From contig CM037457.1 in the NCBI GenBank assembly GCA_021014325.1, forward strand, positions 9,282,721 to 9,346,720: DNA of 64,000 nucleotides, given 5' to 3'. This stretch comes from Plazaster borealis (lineage: Eukaryota; Echinodermata; Asteroidea; Forcipulatida; Labidiasteridae). The position numbers and the translations under genes were made by a program. The notes beneath the pieces are model-generated. The model worked only from the letters and a program-made list of their open reading frames with translations, was not told the DNA's origin and did not search any database. This document shows, piece after piece, positions 46,122-58,778 of this stretch (the stretch's first letter is position 1; each line of letters begins with the position of its first letter).

Positions 46122-46746
46122 CACAATCCAAACAAACAAACAAACAAACATACACACCCCATCAAAACACGCACCAACAAACACACCCCCATCAAAACCA
46201 ACAAACAAACAAAAACAACCCCATCAAAACAAGAACAAACAAACAACCTAATCAAAACCAACCAACCAACCAACCAACAAACAAACAAACAAACATCCCC
46301 ATCAAAACCAACTAACAAACAAACACACGACCCATCAAAACCAACCAACCAACAAACAAACACACCCCCATCAAAACCAACCAACAAACAAAGAAACACA
46401 CACCCCATCAAAATTAACCAACAAACAATCAAACAAACACCCCCATCGAAACCAACCGACAAACAAACACAGACCCCCAACAAAACCAACCAACAAACAA
46501 AAACACACCCCATCAAAACCAACAAACAAACAAACAAACGCCCAACAAACAAACAAACAAACAAACAAACGCCCAACAAACAAACAAACAAACAAACAAA
46601 CACCCCAACACCCCAACAAACAAACAAACAGACCAACAAACACACACTCCATCAAAACTAAAAAACAAACAAACAACACACACCCCTTTAAAGCCAACAT
46701 ACAAACAAACACACACCCCATAAAAACCAACAAAACAAACAACCAC
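46122..46746. repeat. ACAAAC/CCCATCAAAACCAAC satellite, about 620 bp
   Basis: An irregular array alternating (ACAA)n or (CCAA)n tracts with the phrase CCCATCAAAACCAACCAACA, about 20-50 bp per cycle. Nearly all G is absent from the plus strand, so several minus frames stay open (VCLFVCLLVGFDG-type peptides). These are repeat artefacts. Confidence 0.95.
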
Positions 46747-48570
46747 AAAAATCACCATCTTCTCATTAATTTTTTTCATGGTTCATCGGACGATACCTCG
46801 ACTTTTTCGACCCACCAGACGACAGTAAGAACCAAATGAGGCTTGTACCATTACATGAATAACTAGTATGTTTAGGCTAAACTATAATTGCTGAACAAAG
46901 TATATTGACCAGTAAAGGGGGGGCAACAAGCGATCCACCCTCCCTTCAAAAGTTCATCAATAAAGTGTTATTATGTAATATGAATCTGAGACCACACCAG
47001 ATGGTCCGAGACTAAGACAGAGAGGTCTAGGGACCTACAATAGGCACTCACTGCGATTGCATTACACGTTGAAGACAGCGGCAATTCAAACGTGTCTTGC
47101 ACTTTTGTTTACGTTTTCCGCACTCGTTGGAAAATGTATGAGAAAACCCCCCACAAGATTTGTTCTAATGTAAATGCTAAGAAAGGCTTTTTCACACACC
47201 ATTGTTTCTGGGCATCCACAGTCGGTGACTGCATTACAATTGGCACTCCTACTTTAAACTACTTGTGACTGGCAATCTTTGGCAAACCAATTCCAATTTA
47301 TTATATATCAATGATCATTGACAAACTGACAGTCACTGAAGTTCTTCATGAAGAATTCGGCGTTTATTTTTGCGGCAAGTTTTCTTACCGTGTGGTTCAT
47401 AAGATCGATTTATATAAGTGACTATGAAGACGGTATAGGCCTAGGCCATCGGTGTCGTAATTAGAAGCCATGGCAAGCTGTTCCAAATAACTATGTGTGT
47501 GGCTCTCATAGCCCTGGAGGATTATCAATACTACATTACTGACACGAAAGTGGAAGTGCCCTACAGCTACCAGAGCCCCATCAGTAGATATTTGAAACAG
47601 CCATGCTTAGCCTCTGCCAACACGCGGCACTATGAGACATGTCCCTGTAACGATGCAATAGCGCCCTCACCTGCCCACAATCGCAGTTTGCTGAGTTACA
47701 AAAAGTTGAGGTTGGTGCACTTATTGTGCTCACCTCCATGAGAATTGCTCCTACCTCAAGAGGAAGCTCGCACCCTGGCTCTCAGTGATTGCTTTACAAA
47801 TAGTCTGCGAATCAATTAAGTAATTGCCTTAGAGACTTTTGCTGTTATTTCTACTTTTGCTGATTTAGTGCAAGCCTTTCCAGGGGGATTATGACAAGAG
47901 CATGCCTCACGTCTTGTCGCTCTCCGTAAATATTTGCTCAGCAATCAGAGAATATCTTAGAATTTCCCATGATTGGAAATCAATGAAGTGTGTATAATCA
48001 CGTGGAAACTAAACCATCATAATCTCTATAAGGTACCGAGGTCAAAAAAGATACAAAAGGAATGTTATTGGAACGTGATTTGGGCGTGATTTGACGATTT
48101 TTCTCACGTTGATATTTCCTCGCTGACAGCATGGTGCATTTTTGGGGGCCACAAACTGCGGCATAAGCAACAGATTCGATATTGTACATGGTATGGGTGT
48201 TGGTTTCCGTTCCACAACTGGCCCACTTGGAGGCTGTTAAACATCAACACTGACAGCTGAAACAACAAGCGAAGGCGAGGTACCAGTTTGATGCTCTCTC
48301 CAATCCAAACAACCATCATCATTCATGTAAACTCGGAAAATAATTCCGAAATGTTTTTAAGACGTTTACAGAAATTGAATTGGACAGTGAAAGTGGATCG
48401 CCGTGCAGAAAATCAACAGATGTATGGGCGGCTATCCCGTAGGGGGAATAATTGAGGGTGAGGCCCGGGGGCTAGGCATCACTCTGTCCCATGCTAGTTC
48501 CTGGCAAAGCGAAGTGGACGCACGCGTGAAGTAGCCACAACACACTTGCAGCATTGCACCGCTTGGCAAA
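46747..48570. other. Non-coding DNA, nothing recognised
   Basis: 47,490-47,740 has a plus open frame of 82 codons with coding-like composition but no known domain, no clear splice sites and no conservation data. It ends near a GAGGGCGCT-type motif (inverse at 47,660). Confidence 0.35.
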
Positions 48571-48578
48571 CCTCAGAA

Positions 48579-48632
48579 GCGCCACCTACCGATGAGGAAT
48601 AGGAAGTTTAAACTCCCTCGATAGGTGGCGCC
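48579..48632. repeat. Short palindrome GCGCCACCTAYCGA
   Basis: GCGCCACCTACCGATGAGG and CCCTCGATAGGTGGCGC are inverted around about 18 bp. It may be a minimal MITE remnant. Confidence 0.6.
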
Positions 48633-49185
48633 TGTTTCAAGTGTTGATTGTGGTACTTCGTAACGTAGCACGGCGAAAGAAGGTACATATGAACCGGCAA
48701 ACTGCGTCAAATTTAGTGACAATTAATAATAAAGTGGGAAACAAATTGCAAAAAAGGAGGAATATGTTTTGCCGAAATGTCAGCACCTTGTAATAACCAC
48801 CAAGGTATAGTTGAAAACATGGTCGAATGAAGCCTAACCTGCAGCAAGAATGGCCCCCTTGCATGAAGAAGTCAAGAGAAAACTCTTAATGTATCAAGGA
48901 GCTGTTCTCACAAGGTATGCATAACCAGAAATAGTTTCCTTTAAAAGTTTCCTCTAATAAGGAGATTCGGCGCACAATTTCGTTTCTTGCTCTGGTAATC
49001 GACCCATTATGGAAAAGTATAGCCTTTTTGGGCGACAAACAATCTTCTACCAGACCAATATCTAAACCATGGATCGATTCCGGATATTTTTTGCTGACGG
49101 GCACATGAAGTGTGGCAAAGTTACACAGAAAGTCTGTCTTTCAAATTTAATCAGCAAGTGAAATACATTCCGGGGTCTTTTCGAG
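48633..49185. other. Non-coding DNA, nothing recognised
   Basis: No gene recognised. Confidence 0.4.
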
Positions 49186-49285
49186 AACCATTGTGTCGGC
49201 TCCGACTTGGGCTCCGGCCGTCATCGGTCTTTACACAGAGCATCAAGTGGTTGACATGGCCTCAAGCTGGAGCCGGAATCAAAGT
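49186..49285. mobile_element. GC-rich inverted-repeat element
   Basis: AGAACCATTGTGTCGGCTCC, GACTTGGGCTCCGG at the left pairs imperfectly with CTGGAGCCGGAATCAAAGTC, GTGGTTTCGG at the right. It resembles the elements at 5,033 and 45,410 in style. Confidence 0.5.
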
Positions 49286-51270
49286 CGTGGTTTCGGAAAG
49301 ACCAAATTATGCAATGCTTATCGAAATCCGATAGGTTCCTAAAATATATTGCTAGAGGGCGCTTTAGATTCTGTCACAGAGGGTTAAAGACGACGAGAAG
49401 TTAACTGAACATTGTCGTCATTGTCACGAGGCAAGTACGGCAAGATAGGTTTAACAAGGGCGGGAAAACCTTGATGCTGTCTCTGGCATGTTTGGGGTCT
49501 TTTTCAGACAAGTACTGGGTCTTTTCATTGAATGAAGCGTACAACCGTATAATAGGGTCACTGGCCGAAGATTCAGCTCGTACATTCTCACGCCAGGAAA
49601 CTGTTCAAACCGATTCGTCACTTTATCTTTTCGGCAATGAAAGGAAAAAGCCCATTATTGCTCTGAATAAGCCAGACAAAAATGAAAACCGAAAATAAAT
49701 CTTAGTTGATCAGTAAGAGGAAAGTTATTGCAATCATTTCATGTAAAACGGTTGGGAATGAAAATTAAGCACAAGATGTTGGATTCAAACCAAGGGACCA
49801 ACAATGTGGTAGGCTGAAAAAAGGGACCGCTTTCGGATGAAAGTACGGTAACATAAAAACTCAATTTTTGTGAAACATCTCATCTGAGCAATACCTTGGG
49901 TCTCTTTTCTTTCTGCGTAGTATTATTTGTTTGCATTTTTTCATGGGACAGGAGTCTCTTTTTGACACACATGGCGTGTTTATGTCTGTGTTCCTCAGAC
50001 TTAGAAAACATTTTCGATGCTGAAGGATGCCTCAGTGTTTGTTTCAGCTGGAAAACTCAAGACTGGGCGAGCCTTTATCAGGGAGGGATTGGGCTGGGGG
50101 AACATATCCCACCTCTAGCTTTGTGCTTAAAGCAAAATTACATATTCAATAATCAAGACATGCACAACTTGTCTAAACATTCAATGCTGTACTGAACTTT
50201 ATTTTTGATGAACAGATTTGGAAGTGAGGATCGTTTTTAATCATACAGAAGCAAAAGAGGAACTGTGTGGTCCGACCTTTTTTTCTTTTTTGAATGCTCC
50301 AGTGGGGGAAAACGGAGCTTGTGCAAAGTAAAGTCCAAAATTCTTCGAGAAGACTTTCCATGGGCACGTGCCCCTTATGCTTCGATAGCTCATTCATTCC
50401 CATGGTCTGTATTAATGTTGTCATCATGTAGCACGCATTAATCACTGTTTACAATACAATGTATGTCGTAGACAAAACCGCCACCACCACAAGCAGTGTT
50501 CAGAGCGAGCTCACCGGATCCACCCTCTTGACGTATTTAGGCCATGTAAATAAACATCATGTCAAACTGATCGAGCTCATATCGAGCACCAACGATACTC
50601 CCGATTGAGCTTCGACACAAAACAAAATTGTATTAATATATGTCGATCCAATACTCAATTAATCAAAAATGAAAAAAGTGCTGTCCCCAAATGCAGGACT
50701 GTAGATACCGCAGTTGTCAGCCATTGTGTATCTCGCCACAGGCAACAACGTCAACAAGTACATGACATGTATGTATAGAAGCCCCAGAGTGCCGTTGGGG
50801 GCGTACTCAACTTTTATTTTAATTATGACGTTTCACCAACAATGGTTGCATGCTTGTGTTTCCACCAGGACTGCTACAAGACTGGTGGCTTCGACAACAG
50901 CACTTGAATCTTTCCACTCCGCATTGATTAATGACACGGAATGGCATTGTTAGCACTCGGTACTCAACGACTACCAGTCAATTAAAAAAGTTTAATATTC
51001 CGAAAATCGGAAGTCGAAGAAGCGAAGAAGTCATTATGTTGTTTTTAATAATCATTTTATCTGGGTGGGTTTTATTGATAGGAATTCAACGATGCAGGAC
51101 GTAGGTTCGATAGGGTATGTCGTTATAGTCTTATGGCGCAACATACACGTTTGCTTTGCCATTTTAATTTTCCCGAATGCATTTTTTTGTTTTAACCTCA
51201 AAACAATTGCCGCCAGGGTCGGTTCATTCACCTTATAATCTTGCTCTTAACTTACAATAAACACAATTAT
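49286..51270. other. Non-coding DNA, nothing recognised
   Basis: A GAGGGCGCT motif lies at 49,355. Open frames of 75-99 codons (49,471-49,698 and 49,896-50,195) show no known domain. Confidence 0.35.
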
Positions 51271-51500
51271 TGTGGCCGAACGGTCAAGCGCATCGGACTC
51301 AAGTTCTGGTGTTTCTGATCAGCAGAGTGTGGGTTCCAGTCCCGGTCTTGACACTTTAACCAGGCACTTAACCATTATTGCTTAGTCCTTCGGATGGGAC
51401 TTAAAGTTGTAGGTCCCGTGTGCTGTGTAATGCACGTGAAAGAACCCAGTTACACTTATCGTAAAAGAGAAAGGGTTTGCCTCGTCGTTCTGGCATGGTC
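51271..51500 (+). mobile_element. tRNA-Leu-like SINE, copy 2
   Basis: TGTGGCCGAACGGTCAAGCG (A-box), CATCGGACTCAAGTTCTGGTG, GTGGGTTCCAGTCCCGG (B-box), then the body with AGTCCTTCGGATGGGACTTA and GTGAAAGAACCCAG. Same layout as 17,410-17,655. Decayed promoter boxes suggest it is inactive. Confidence 0.8.
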
Positions 51501-51856
51501 TTTAGGCAATATGCGCCATCTCACCCGGTATACCTTACAAGGTATTGTATTATGGTCTTATAAATTCATTCTTAACAAGCTCCACCAAATTCGATACTTC
51601 AGCGCCAGGAGTTCATTTATGACAGACATGGCGCATTATATGTACACTATTATAATGACTATTCTTCTTCTTATTATTATTGTCATTATTATTAATAAAG
51701 GTCTGTGTATTAAACAGCAATTTTGTTAAACTTTTCTGGGAGAAGATCAATTTAAAAAAAAAAAAAAGTCGATAAAACTACAAAACATTAATTTCAACTG
51801 ATTATAATCTCTAAATAATGTTCCCACCATTTTAAATACAATCCTTTTCGCTGAGA
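51501..51856. other. Non-coding DNA with (TTC/TTA)n tract
   Basis: An impure (ATT)n tract is at about 51,661-51,700 and a poly-A run near 51,755. It may include the SINE tail. Confidence 0.45.
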
Positions 51857-51998
51857 CTAAGGCCGAAACCGAATTGGCGGCTACGGCTACGACTGTTGCT
51901 AACGGTGTTGCTAAGGACGTCTTATTATTGTTTCATCGCATGATGACGCGGCGATCTAGCCGTAGCCGTAGCCGTAGCCGCTAATTCGGACACGGCCC
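51857..51998. mobile_element. GC-rich MITE, family H copy 2
   Basis: AGACTAAGGCCGAAACCGAA, TTGGCGGCTACGGCTACG at the left pairs with CGTAGCCGTAGCCGTAGCCG, CTAATTCGGACACGGCC at the right. About 142 bp, with no coding capacity. Confidence 0.75.
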
Positions 51999-53841
51999 AA
52001 CTGCAGTATAAGTCTCCACACAGGCTTTCTACTGGTTAATCGGCCAGTACACCATTATTTTTTTTGGAAGGAGTAAATTTATTTCAATCCTCCAGTTTTC
52101 AATGCACACATCCCCAACCACCAGTGAAAATGTCATTAAAATTAGACGGTCATGTTCACAAGAAAACATCGAATAAATTCCATGTTTTTGTACACGTCTA
52201 TAGACTTGTGTCTTTTTGAGAAATCAAAACAAGAGTGCGAGTAACTGGAGATAACGTTTACAAAACATCTTAGAATATCTTAGTATCTTAGAAGGAACTC
52301 TTTCCCAAGACATTTTGTCAATGGTATGAAAGATTAAAAACCTGTCACACAATGCACCATACCAGCCACCATCTGAAATTCAGCCCGGTTATGTTTGTGC
52401 AGTGCCTATGCCTATACCTTGCGTGATGTTTGAACAAATATAATCGTATTGCTTACCGTGGAGACCGCCAAACCATTCAAAGCTTATTTCTAAGCTCATC
52501 CGAAAAGGTGACCATTATTAAAACCTACCAAATGCGCAATGAGACGAGTCTCAACTAAATCCCAAGCAAGCTTGAACAATATCAGTTGTCTTTTGTCAGG
52601 CCGCTCTGTTTTTCTTGCGTATTTGGTGCAAGCTTTGATCCGAAAATATCAAGTGATGGGCGTATTGCCGAAAATGGAAAGTTAACCTGGCACAACATAC
52701 GTCGCCCTATATGGGTTCCCATGACATGAATAAAGCTCATAAGGTTAGACCCAGCTTTGTCTACCCTCAATAGGAAAACACTGAAATCTGACCTCTGTCC
52801 CCCCAGGCCTTTCATTTTGTTCCATTTTCGGGAACAAAAAGGCCGGCTTTTCTCTCCCCCTCTACCTCTTTCTCGGGAAGAAATGCTACCCGGGCATTTG
52901 TGTCTTTTTTAATGCAATGATGGATTTCGTGACACACACGCCGAAGCTGCCGCATTAGGCTGGGCAACGGATGAGTTAAGAAAATTTCAAGAATAAAGTG
53001 GTATGTGTGGTTGTCTGACGTTGAGGGCGCTTCTGAATGCAGCTACGGATATTTTGTTTAATATACAAATGCATTTTATGCCTTTCACAAAAAAATGATC
53101 AAACTTAAGGATGGGAGGTGTTTATTTGAACTTTTCCAACAAGATCATGTTGGAAAATTCACAGACTTTAAACAAATCAAGCCTTTGCAAAAAAACATGG
53201 ACTAGATGAGAATAATAGCTTCGAAATATACCCATAATAAGGGCCATCACATTGATTATTATTTTAATATCTTTTGGTTCTTGCCATCCCCAATGATAGA
53301 GTCAGTTCGCCTTAAAATCTACAATATTCAACCAATCTTCTTTTTATTTTGGTCTCCTACTTGTTTGTTTGCTGATAGTTTAATAACTTTTAAAAATAAT
53401 AATGATACGCCAAATTTGAAACACAATTTTTATTTCTGAAGGTTTGATGTTAAAGTTGCACGGCCCGATTTTAGCCGAATTCGTTTTTATTTATTTCTTC
53501 CCCGGAGCAAATTTTGTTATTATTATGATGCTGTTTCAAAACGAAAAACATACACAAACGCTCGCATATATGCCATGGACAATGCAAAAAATGCAAGTAC
53601 CATACAAAATTGTTTGTACATGGCTGATGGACTTGAGACAACACTTCATTTAAATTTTTTAAATAACTACCACTTATCATTTGATGTTTTTTCCGTGAAA
53701 TACCTTAATTGAAAGCTTACAACTTTCTCGAATCTTTTAAAAGTAGCTATTTAAAATTTGAGTTTAAATTGTCTGGTCAAATCGGCCCAAAATTTGACCT
53801 AGCATCTTCAACTTGACATTGGAGTAAAAAGTGTTTGAATT
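51999..53841. other. Non-coding DNA, nothing recognised
   Basis: No exon recognised. A GAGGGCGCT motif is at 53,023. Confidence 0.4.
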
Positions 53842-54170
53842 TGGGCCCAAGGTCATGTGATCTGCATCTGCAAAAAAGATATTTCTTTAACATTATGCTA
53901 AAACAAGTGGGATACCAGTCACAATCAGCACACACAATGCAAGGTGTTTTGGCTGGTTACTTTCAGCAGATAAGCAAAAGTTGTTCTGTGCTTAGCCACT
54001 TTTTGTTCTTACTATGCTTTGGGTCCTGAGATCACAAAAAATGCTTAGCAGATATAGGTTACCAGCCATTACCATGCAACGTAGGCCTATTGTTTGTGGC
54101 TGGCTCCCTGCTGAATTGCGCTTGGAGGCAAACATTGCTAAGCACATTTTGTTCTGCCTGCAGGGTTTAT
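53842..54170. mobile_element. Two diverged family B-like elements side by side
   Basis: 53,842-54,030 has TTTGGGCCCAAGGTCATGTG, GGGATACCAGTCACAATCAG, TGTGCTTAGCCAC and GGGTCCTGAG. 54,031-54,170 carries the complement-type phrases TGCTTAGCAG, GTTACCAGCCATTACCATGC and TGCTAAGCACA. Both are more decayed than the 15.6-kb copies. Confidence 0.55.
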
Positions 54171-54242
54171 AAAACTAGTCCTAATTAAACGAGGCATTTT
54201 AAATGTAATAAATATATTAACACTGTTTTTTATTTTTAGTAC

Positions 54243-54603
54243 GGAGGGTATACCTTTGGTAGTCACTCCAAAAATGTATGACCATAAAACCTTACTTGTA
54301 AGAAGCAGTTGATAATGTATAACATTTTAAGAAACGATTCCCTTCTAAGGAATGTGGTTTTAGAGAAAGGTGTTTCAATCTGAGAAACGTTTCTGCATGA
54401 AACGTTTCTCAGATTGTGTATTCCAATTACGGATTATTCTTCCTGCGTGGGAATAACCTCTCCAGATTTTCGGCGATATCTCAAAATGCTACCACCTTTT
54501 GAAATGAAATTTTCACATGTTAGTTTTGTTTTATATATCTACATGTATATAGGATTAAAACAATCGACCGGTTCCCAAAACCTAAGGTATACTATGCCTT
54601 TAA
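54243..54603 (+). mobile_element. Family A2 MITE with a near-perfect hairpin
   Basis: Left end GAGGGTATACCTTTGGTAGT, right end ACTATGCCTTTAA. At 54,376-54,416 CAATCTGAGAAACGTTTC and GAAACGTTTCTCAGATTG form an 18-bp perfect stem with a 5-base loop. Left TTAA is not intact. Confidence 0.75.
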
Positions 54604-56880
54604 CAGGAATCAATTTTAAATATTGTCATCTTTAAATTTTTGGTTTTTGACAGTATTCCATCAAAACACTTGCACACTATCAATGGAACACGAACGGAAT
54701 TCTTAAACTAGTCAATTTACATCTTGTATTCACGATTCTACAGAATGCACTTTGTTTTGTTGTCGAGCTGTAAACGTCATTACACATTTGATTTTACACT
54801 GTTGATAGCGAGTGTAATTTAGCATTAAGGAGTCCCGGTCATTAGTTGTTCATTTTAAATGTTCCAGCACTTCCGGCCAAAGAGGGCCGGGACTTACAAA
54901 ATAATAGCCAGGTTCCCCTTTTATATTTTTTTATAATCAGTGTGGAACCTTCATTTCGGTTCAGGTAATATGACGAAGATTGCTGCATAAATTAATAAAG
55001 AGGACGTGTATAAGGGGAGTGTGTCTCGCCTGTCGTCCGTATGAAATGAGGGAAATATCATTACGTATTCTAAGACTTCACCAGCCGTGAAACGAAAACG
55101 AACATGAGAACATCGTATAGTCTGACTACGAGTGGGAGTGGAAGGCATGGGTACCGTGCGTGTGGGTATATACACGGGCACACGCAAGTGGGTGGAGGCG
55201 GCACAATGACCACCTCACCGGGGGGCATTTCCCCCCTCTAATATTGTATGCCCGGACAGAATTGAATTTCGCACGTTGACATTATGTGACATTATGGTCT
55301 CTTTCCATCGTGCAGTAATATCTAAGTCATGTTACGAGGGGTATAATAAGCTGCATGCAACGCTTCAGCAATTCTCTTAATGTGCAGAATCTTTCAGCTG
55401 AAGTTGACTGCCATGTTTGACGTGTGAGCAATATGTTGCGCCAAAGAAAGTGCCACGTCAGAAATCCTCTCTCAGTCTCTCTTAAAAAGTAAAAGAAAGC
55501 AAAAACACACACATAGGGGAAAAAACTGATGGAATTCGTGCATTATGGTTCATAGATGATGGTAATTACGATGTTGTTGGACAAATGGTGTGGACTAGCG
55601 GTGGCCTACCCCCGCCGTGATCATGGCAAAACACTCGGTAGGTACAGTGCGACCGGAGCGTGGTTAGGAAGGGTCACTTCGTCAGGCACCAACCCCCGGC
55701 CACCACGGGGACAATGACTCGGTTGGACAGTCCTGAAGGTCGCACATACAAGCGTGATAATCAGCAGCCGCTCCATTCTGGATTTGATGGGTTTTGTTTT
55801 GTCCAGCGCAGATTTGATCAGAGATTGTGGGTGATCTTTATCTCAGATAGGCACCGTGCGTATGCACCCAACTCCCTCCGTTACACATCACCATAACTTT
55901 GCCTCACCACTATTTTCCGTTCCCCCTTTTTTCCCCTCTGCCGTGAGCGCGGTAACGTCCACGTAAAACGACGCGACACAAAATAACAGATGTCCTCATT
56001 AAGATTCATGAACGTAGGCACGTGACCCCCACGCTCGACCGGGTTTCGATACACGCATGACACGATAAAGGTGTACTTCATACGATCTGCGCAGTCACTG
56101 CGTGTTTACAAACAAATTAAAAAATTTAGAAAAAACAATTTCTCTCATTTCACCTTGTCAATAAACTGGTGTTTGCAAAAACACTCCGTATATGTTTGTT
56201 TTATATTGTTTGGTTTGCCCGGAAAAGCACGCGCCGGAAAAGAAAGCAAACCACAATCTTGGCTGATATATATTTTCCCGCAGCACCGGAGTAATGAAGC
56301 GAAACTAACATAATATAATAATAATCGTGTATTTTCCCCTGGGGTTTGCAAGGTTTATGGTGGGCCAATCAAACAATAATGGCTGGACAAATTTTCGTTT
56401 AGATTTCGAAACCGCACAAACCACATCGTATATCCGAATCGGCTAATTTATAATTCAGCCAGAAAGAGAAAACACCGGTTTGACAGTCGCGTACCGGTTT
56501 TGTTTTATAGTAAAGACAATCATAAAATTCGTCAAAAAGGCAGGGAATTATCTTAGCTGATCTTTTGATTTATTTATATTTATGTAAACACTTATAATAT
56601 TCCACACGAAAATGTAAAACCAATGTAGTCGGAATAACTGACATCAATTGGGGTGGGGCATTTGAAATCTGGAAGTTTGAGTTTACAAATTACCAGGATA
56701 AAATGCTACAATTTTAATAAATAAAACGGTATACCTTTTATCAGCTTTATGAAGTATTTATACTCAATGTTTAAAACGATTGTTTATGTACACGCATATA
56801 CAATGTATTAAGTTTTACCTGAACGTCAAATTATCTCACGAAACAGTAAACGGCATCGCTGAGAAAGGTAACACCGCTGC
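54604..56880. other. Non-coding DNA with GC-richer blocks
   Basis: 54,820-55,200 and 55,640-55,900 stand out by composition. They hold words such as GCATAAATTAATAAAGAG and AGATTTGATCAGAGATTG (Tcf/Lef-like). No exon recognised; possible regulatory DNA. Confidence 0.3.
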
Positions 56881-56930
56881 TACTCGTTGGGATTTGAACC
56901 CACGACCCTAGCATTCTAGATACGGTCAAA
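56881..56930 (-). mobile_element. Truncated tRNA-derived SINE
   Basis: In minus orientation TATCTAGAATGCTAGGGTCG, TGGGTTCAAATCCCAACGAG, which matches the 3' half of the element at 5,474-5,551 (TCTAGAATGGCAAAGGTCGT, GGGTTCGAATCCCACCAGAG). Only the B-box half remains. Confidence 0.6.
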
Positions 56931-57027
56931 ATAAAAAATCTTGGTCACCGATGCATTTAATACATCTATTAAATTGTTAATATTGTTCAGTAATTGCATT
57001 GCATTCAAAGAAGGCAAATACAATTTT

Positions 57028-57416
57028 TTAAGGTATATTGTACAGGATTGGTAAGGATACAAATATCATTGTTTAATATTTTAGTATGAAAGCTTACTAA
57101 TTATGAAGTTCATACTAGAAACATTTTTTCTGTGAAATGTTTTCCTCTGGAATTAAGTCATATTCGAGAAAACTGTTATCTGAAAGCATAAAAAACACCA
57201 TCTGATTTTGGTAGTTACAACCTAAGGACAATGTGTTTACATGCTGAAAATTGTGTATGGTTTTTCACTATTTTCTCCTGACTCGCACAACGAATTAAGT
57301 ACAAATTTTCACAGGTTTGGTATTTGTATGTATGTGGTTTTCACACAAAACACGAACACTGTCTGCGACTATTTTGTCATCTCTACCAAATCCCGTATAA
57401 TACTTTTTAGGGCTGA
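57028..57416 (+). mobile_element. Family A3 element, copy 2
   Basis: TTTAAGGTATATTGTACAGG and GATTGGTAAGG at the left; ACCAAATCCCGTATAATACTTTTTA at the right. Inverse relative of 27,928-28,325. No coding capacity. Confidence 0.7.
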
Positions 57417-57876
57417 TGGGTACAACTGCATTGGACAAAATTTGTGATGCGTTTACAGCACAACGAATTTCTGCTCGTTGTGTTACAGAACCATCATGTT
57501 CCTGCAGTGTAGCGCAGTACCCAGAAAAGGTGGAGGATGGGGGAGGCAACTTGCCCTGTCGCACCTTCAGCAGCGAACATGATCATGTTTCCACGGTGGA
57601 CTTTTTTTAGCACTCTTTATGAAAGTTATGCGACACCGCATGCAGTGAGTAAGCACAGGATAAATAAAAAACTCATCTTGTGAAAATAAATGCATCATTC
57701 AGTTTGCAGTTATATGAATTATTTCCATTTTTTTGTAATGAAATAAAAAGTCACATCCCCTTGATAAAGTGGTCCCTCTGGTAGTGATCCCTGTATATAT
57801 GGCAGTTACAGGTTGTATGGCGTCTGACTGGCACCCCTGAACAAAAATATTGTTAAAATAGGGAGACCCCGGCATT
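57417..57876. other. Non-coding DNA, nothing recognised
   Basis: No gene recognised. Confidence 0.4.
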
Positions 57877-57952
57877 AGGGCTATAGCTCAGTTGGTAGAG
57901 CGCCGGCACGTTGTTCTGGAGTTTGCAGGTTCAAGTCCCACTCTAGTCAGTT
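57877..57952 (+). mobile_element. Degenerate tRNA-like sequence or SINE head
   Basis: GGGCTATAGCTCAGTTGGTAGAGC is a good A-box and D-arm; GCAGGTTCAAGTCC is a good B-box. But the acceptor stem (GGGCTAT against CTCTAGT) and T-stem do not pair, so a working tRNA is unlikely. A relative without the A-box is at 30,611. Confidence 0.6.
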
Positions 57953-58390
57953 TTTCTTTGTTAACCCCCCCACCCCCCCCCATGGTCGCAGATTGAGTTT
58001 CGAGTCAGTTTTGAGAGTTTAGTAATGTGCTCAATGTCAAACTCCATCATGGGGAAACGCATATGCTTCCACTCCCGCCTTGTTTAAACTCATGTGCATT
58101 TACCTGGTTTAGAAGAGCCTCCCATAGGCAAACATAGTTGATACATAGTTTTGCAGTTGTTCGATTTGCACTGTTACGGTTATTTCCAGTACTTGCATTG
58201 ACCTCGTTGGATGCTCTTTATTTGCTATAACGGCGTCAATTCAGTTACATGTCGAAGTTATAACGTATTTCGACGTTATACTGGAGTTCGCTGTTATTAA
58301 AGTCCTGGAAGAACAATTTCACCTGTTACAACGCCACTGAACAATGCTACTAATCCTTGACATTCACACAAAATATTACGATAATTACGT
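57953..58390. other. Non-coding DNA with a C-rich run
   Basis: CCCCCCCACCCCCCCCC at about 57,965-57,981. No gene. Confidence 0.45.
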
Positions 58391-58778
58391 TTAAAGGCAC
58401 AGGACACGTTTGGTAATAATTATCAAAGACCAGTATTCTCACTTGGTGTATCCCAACATGTGCATAAAATAATAAGCCTGTGAAAATTTGGACTCAATTG
58501 GTCATCGAAGTTGCAAGAAAATAATGAAAGAAAAACACCCTTGTTGCACAAATTTGTGTGCTTTCAGATGCCTGAAAAAAGACTTCTGGTCAGAAGTTTT
58601 TTTTCTGATTAAAATATTTCAGTGAGAAATTACCTTTTTTCTCAAAAACTACGTAACTTCAGAAGGAGTCGTTTCTCACAATGTCTTATTCTATCAACAG
58701 CTCTCCTTTGCTCGTTACCAAGTAAGTTTTTATGTTATTTTTTGGGGAGTATTTACCAAACGTGTACAGTGCCTTTAA
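58391..58778 (+). mobile_element. TTAA-flanked MITE, family A copy 7
   Basis: TTAAAGGCACAGGACACGTT to AAACGTGTACAGTGCCTTTAA, about 388 bp. The centre has AAGACTTCTGGTCAGAAGTTTT. Same orientation as copy 1. Confidence 0.85.

Noticed and set aside
46121..46779. Minus-strand Val/Cys/Leu/Phe-rich proteins up to 174 codons
   Set aside because: Produced by the ACAAAC-rich satellite, which lacks G on the plus strand and so few stops arise.
53444..53653. Homeodomain-like LFQNEK word at about 53,530
   Set aside because: Only LFQN matches; the tryptophan, arginines and rest of helix 3 are missing.
57877..57952. Functional tRNA gene
   Set aside because: A and B boxes are good, but the acceptor and T stems do not pair.
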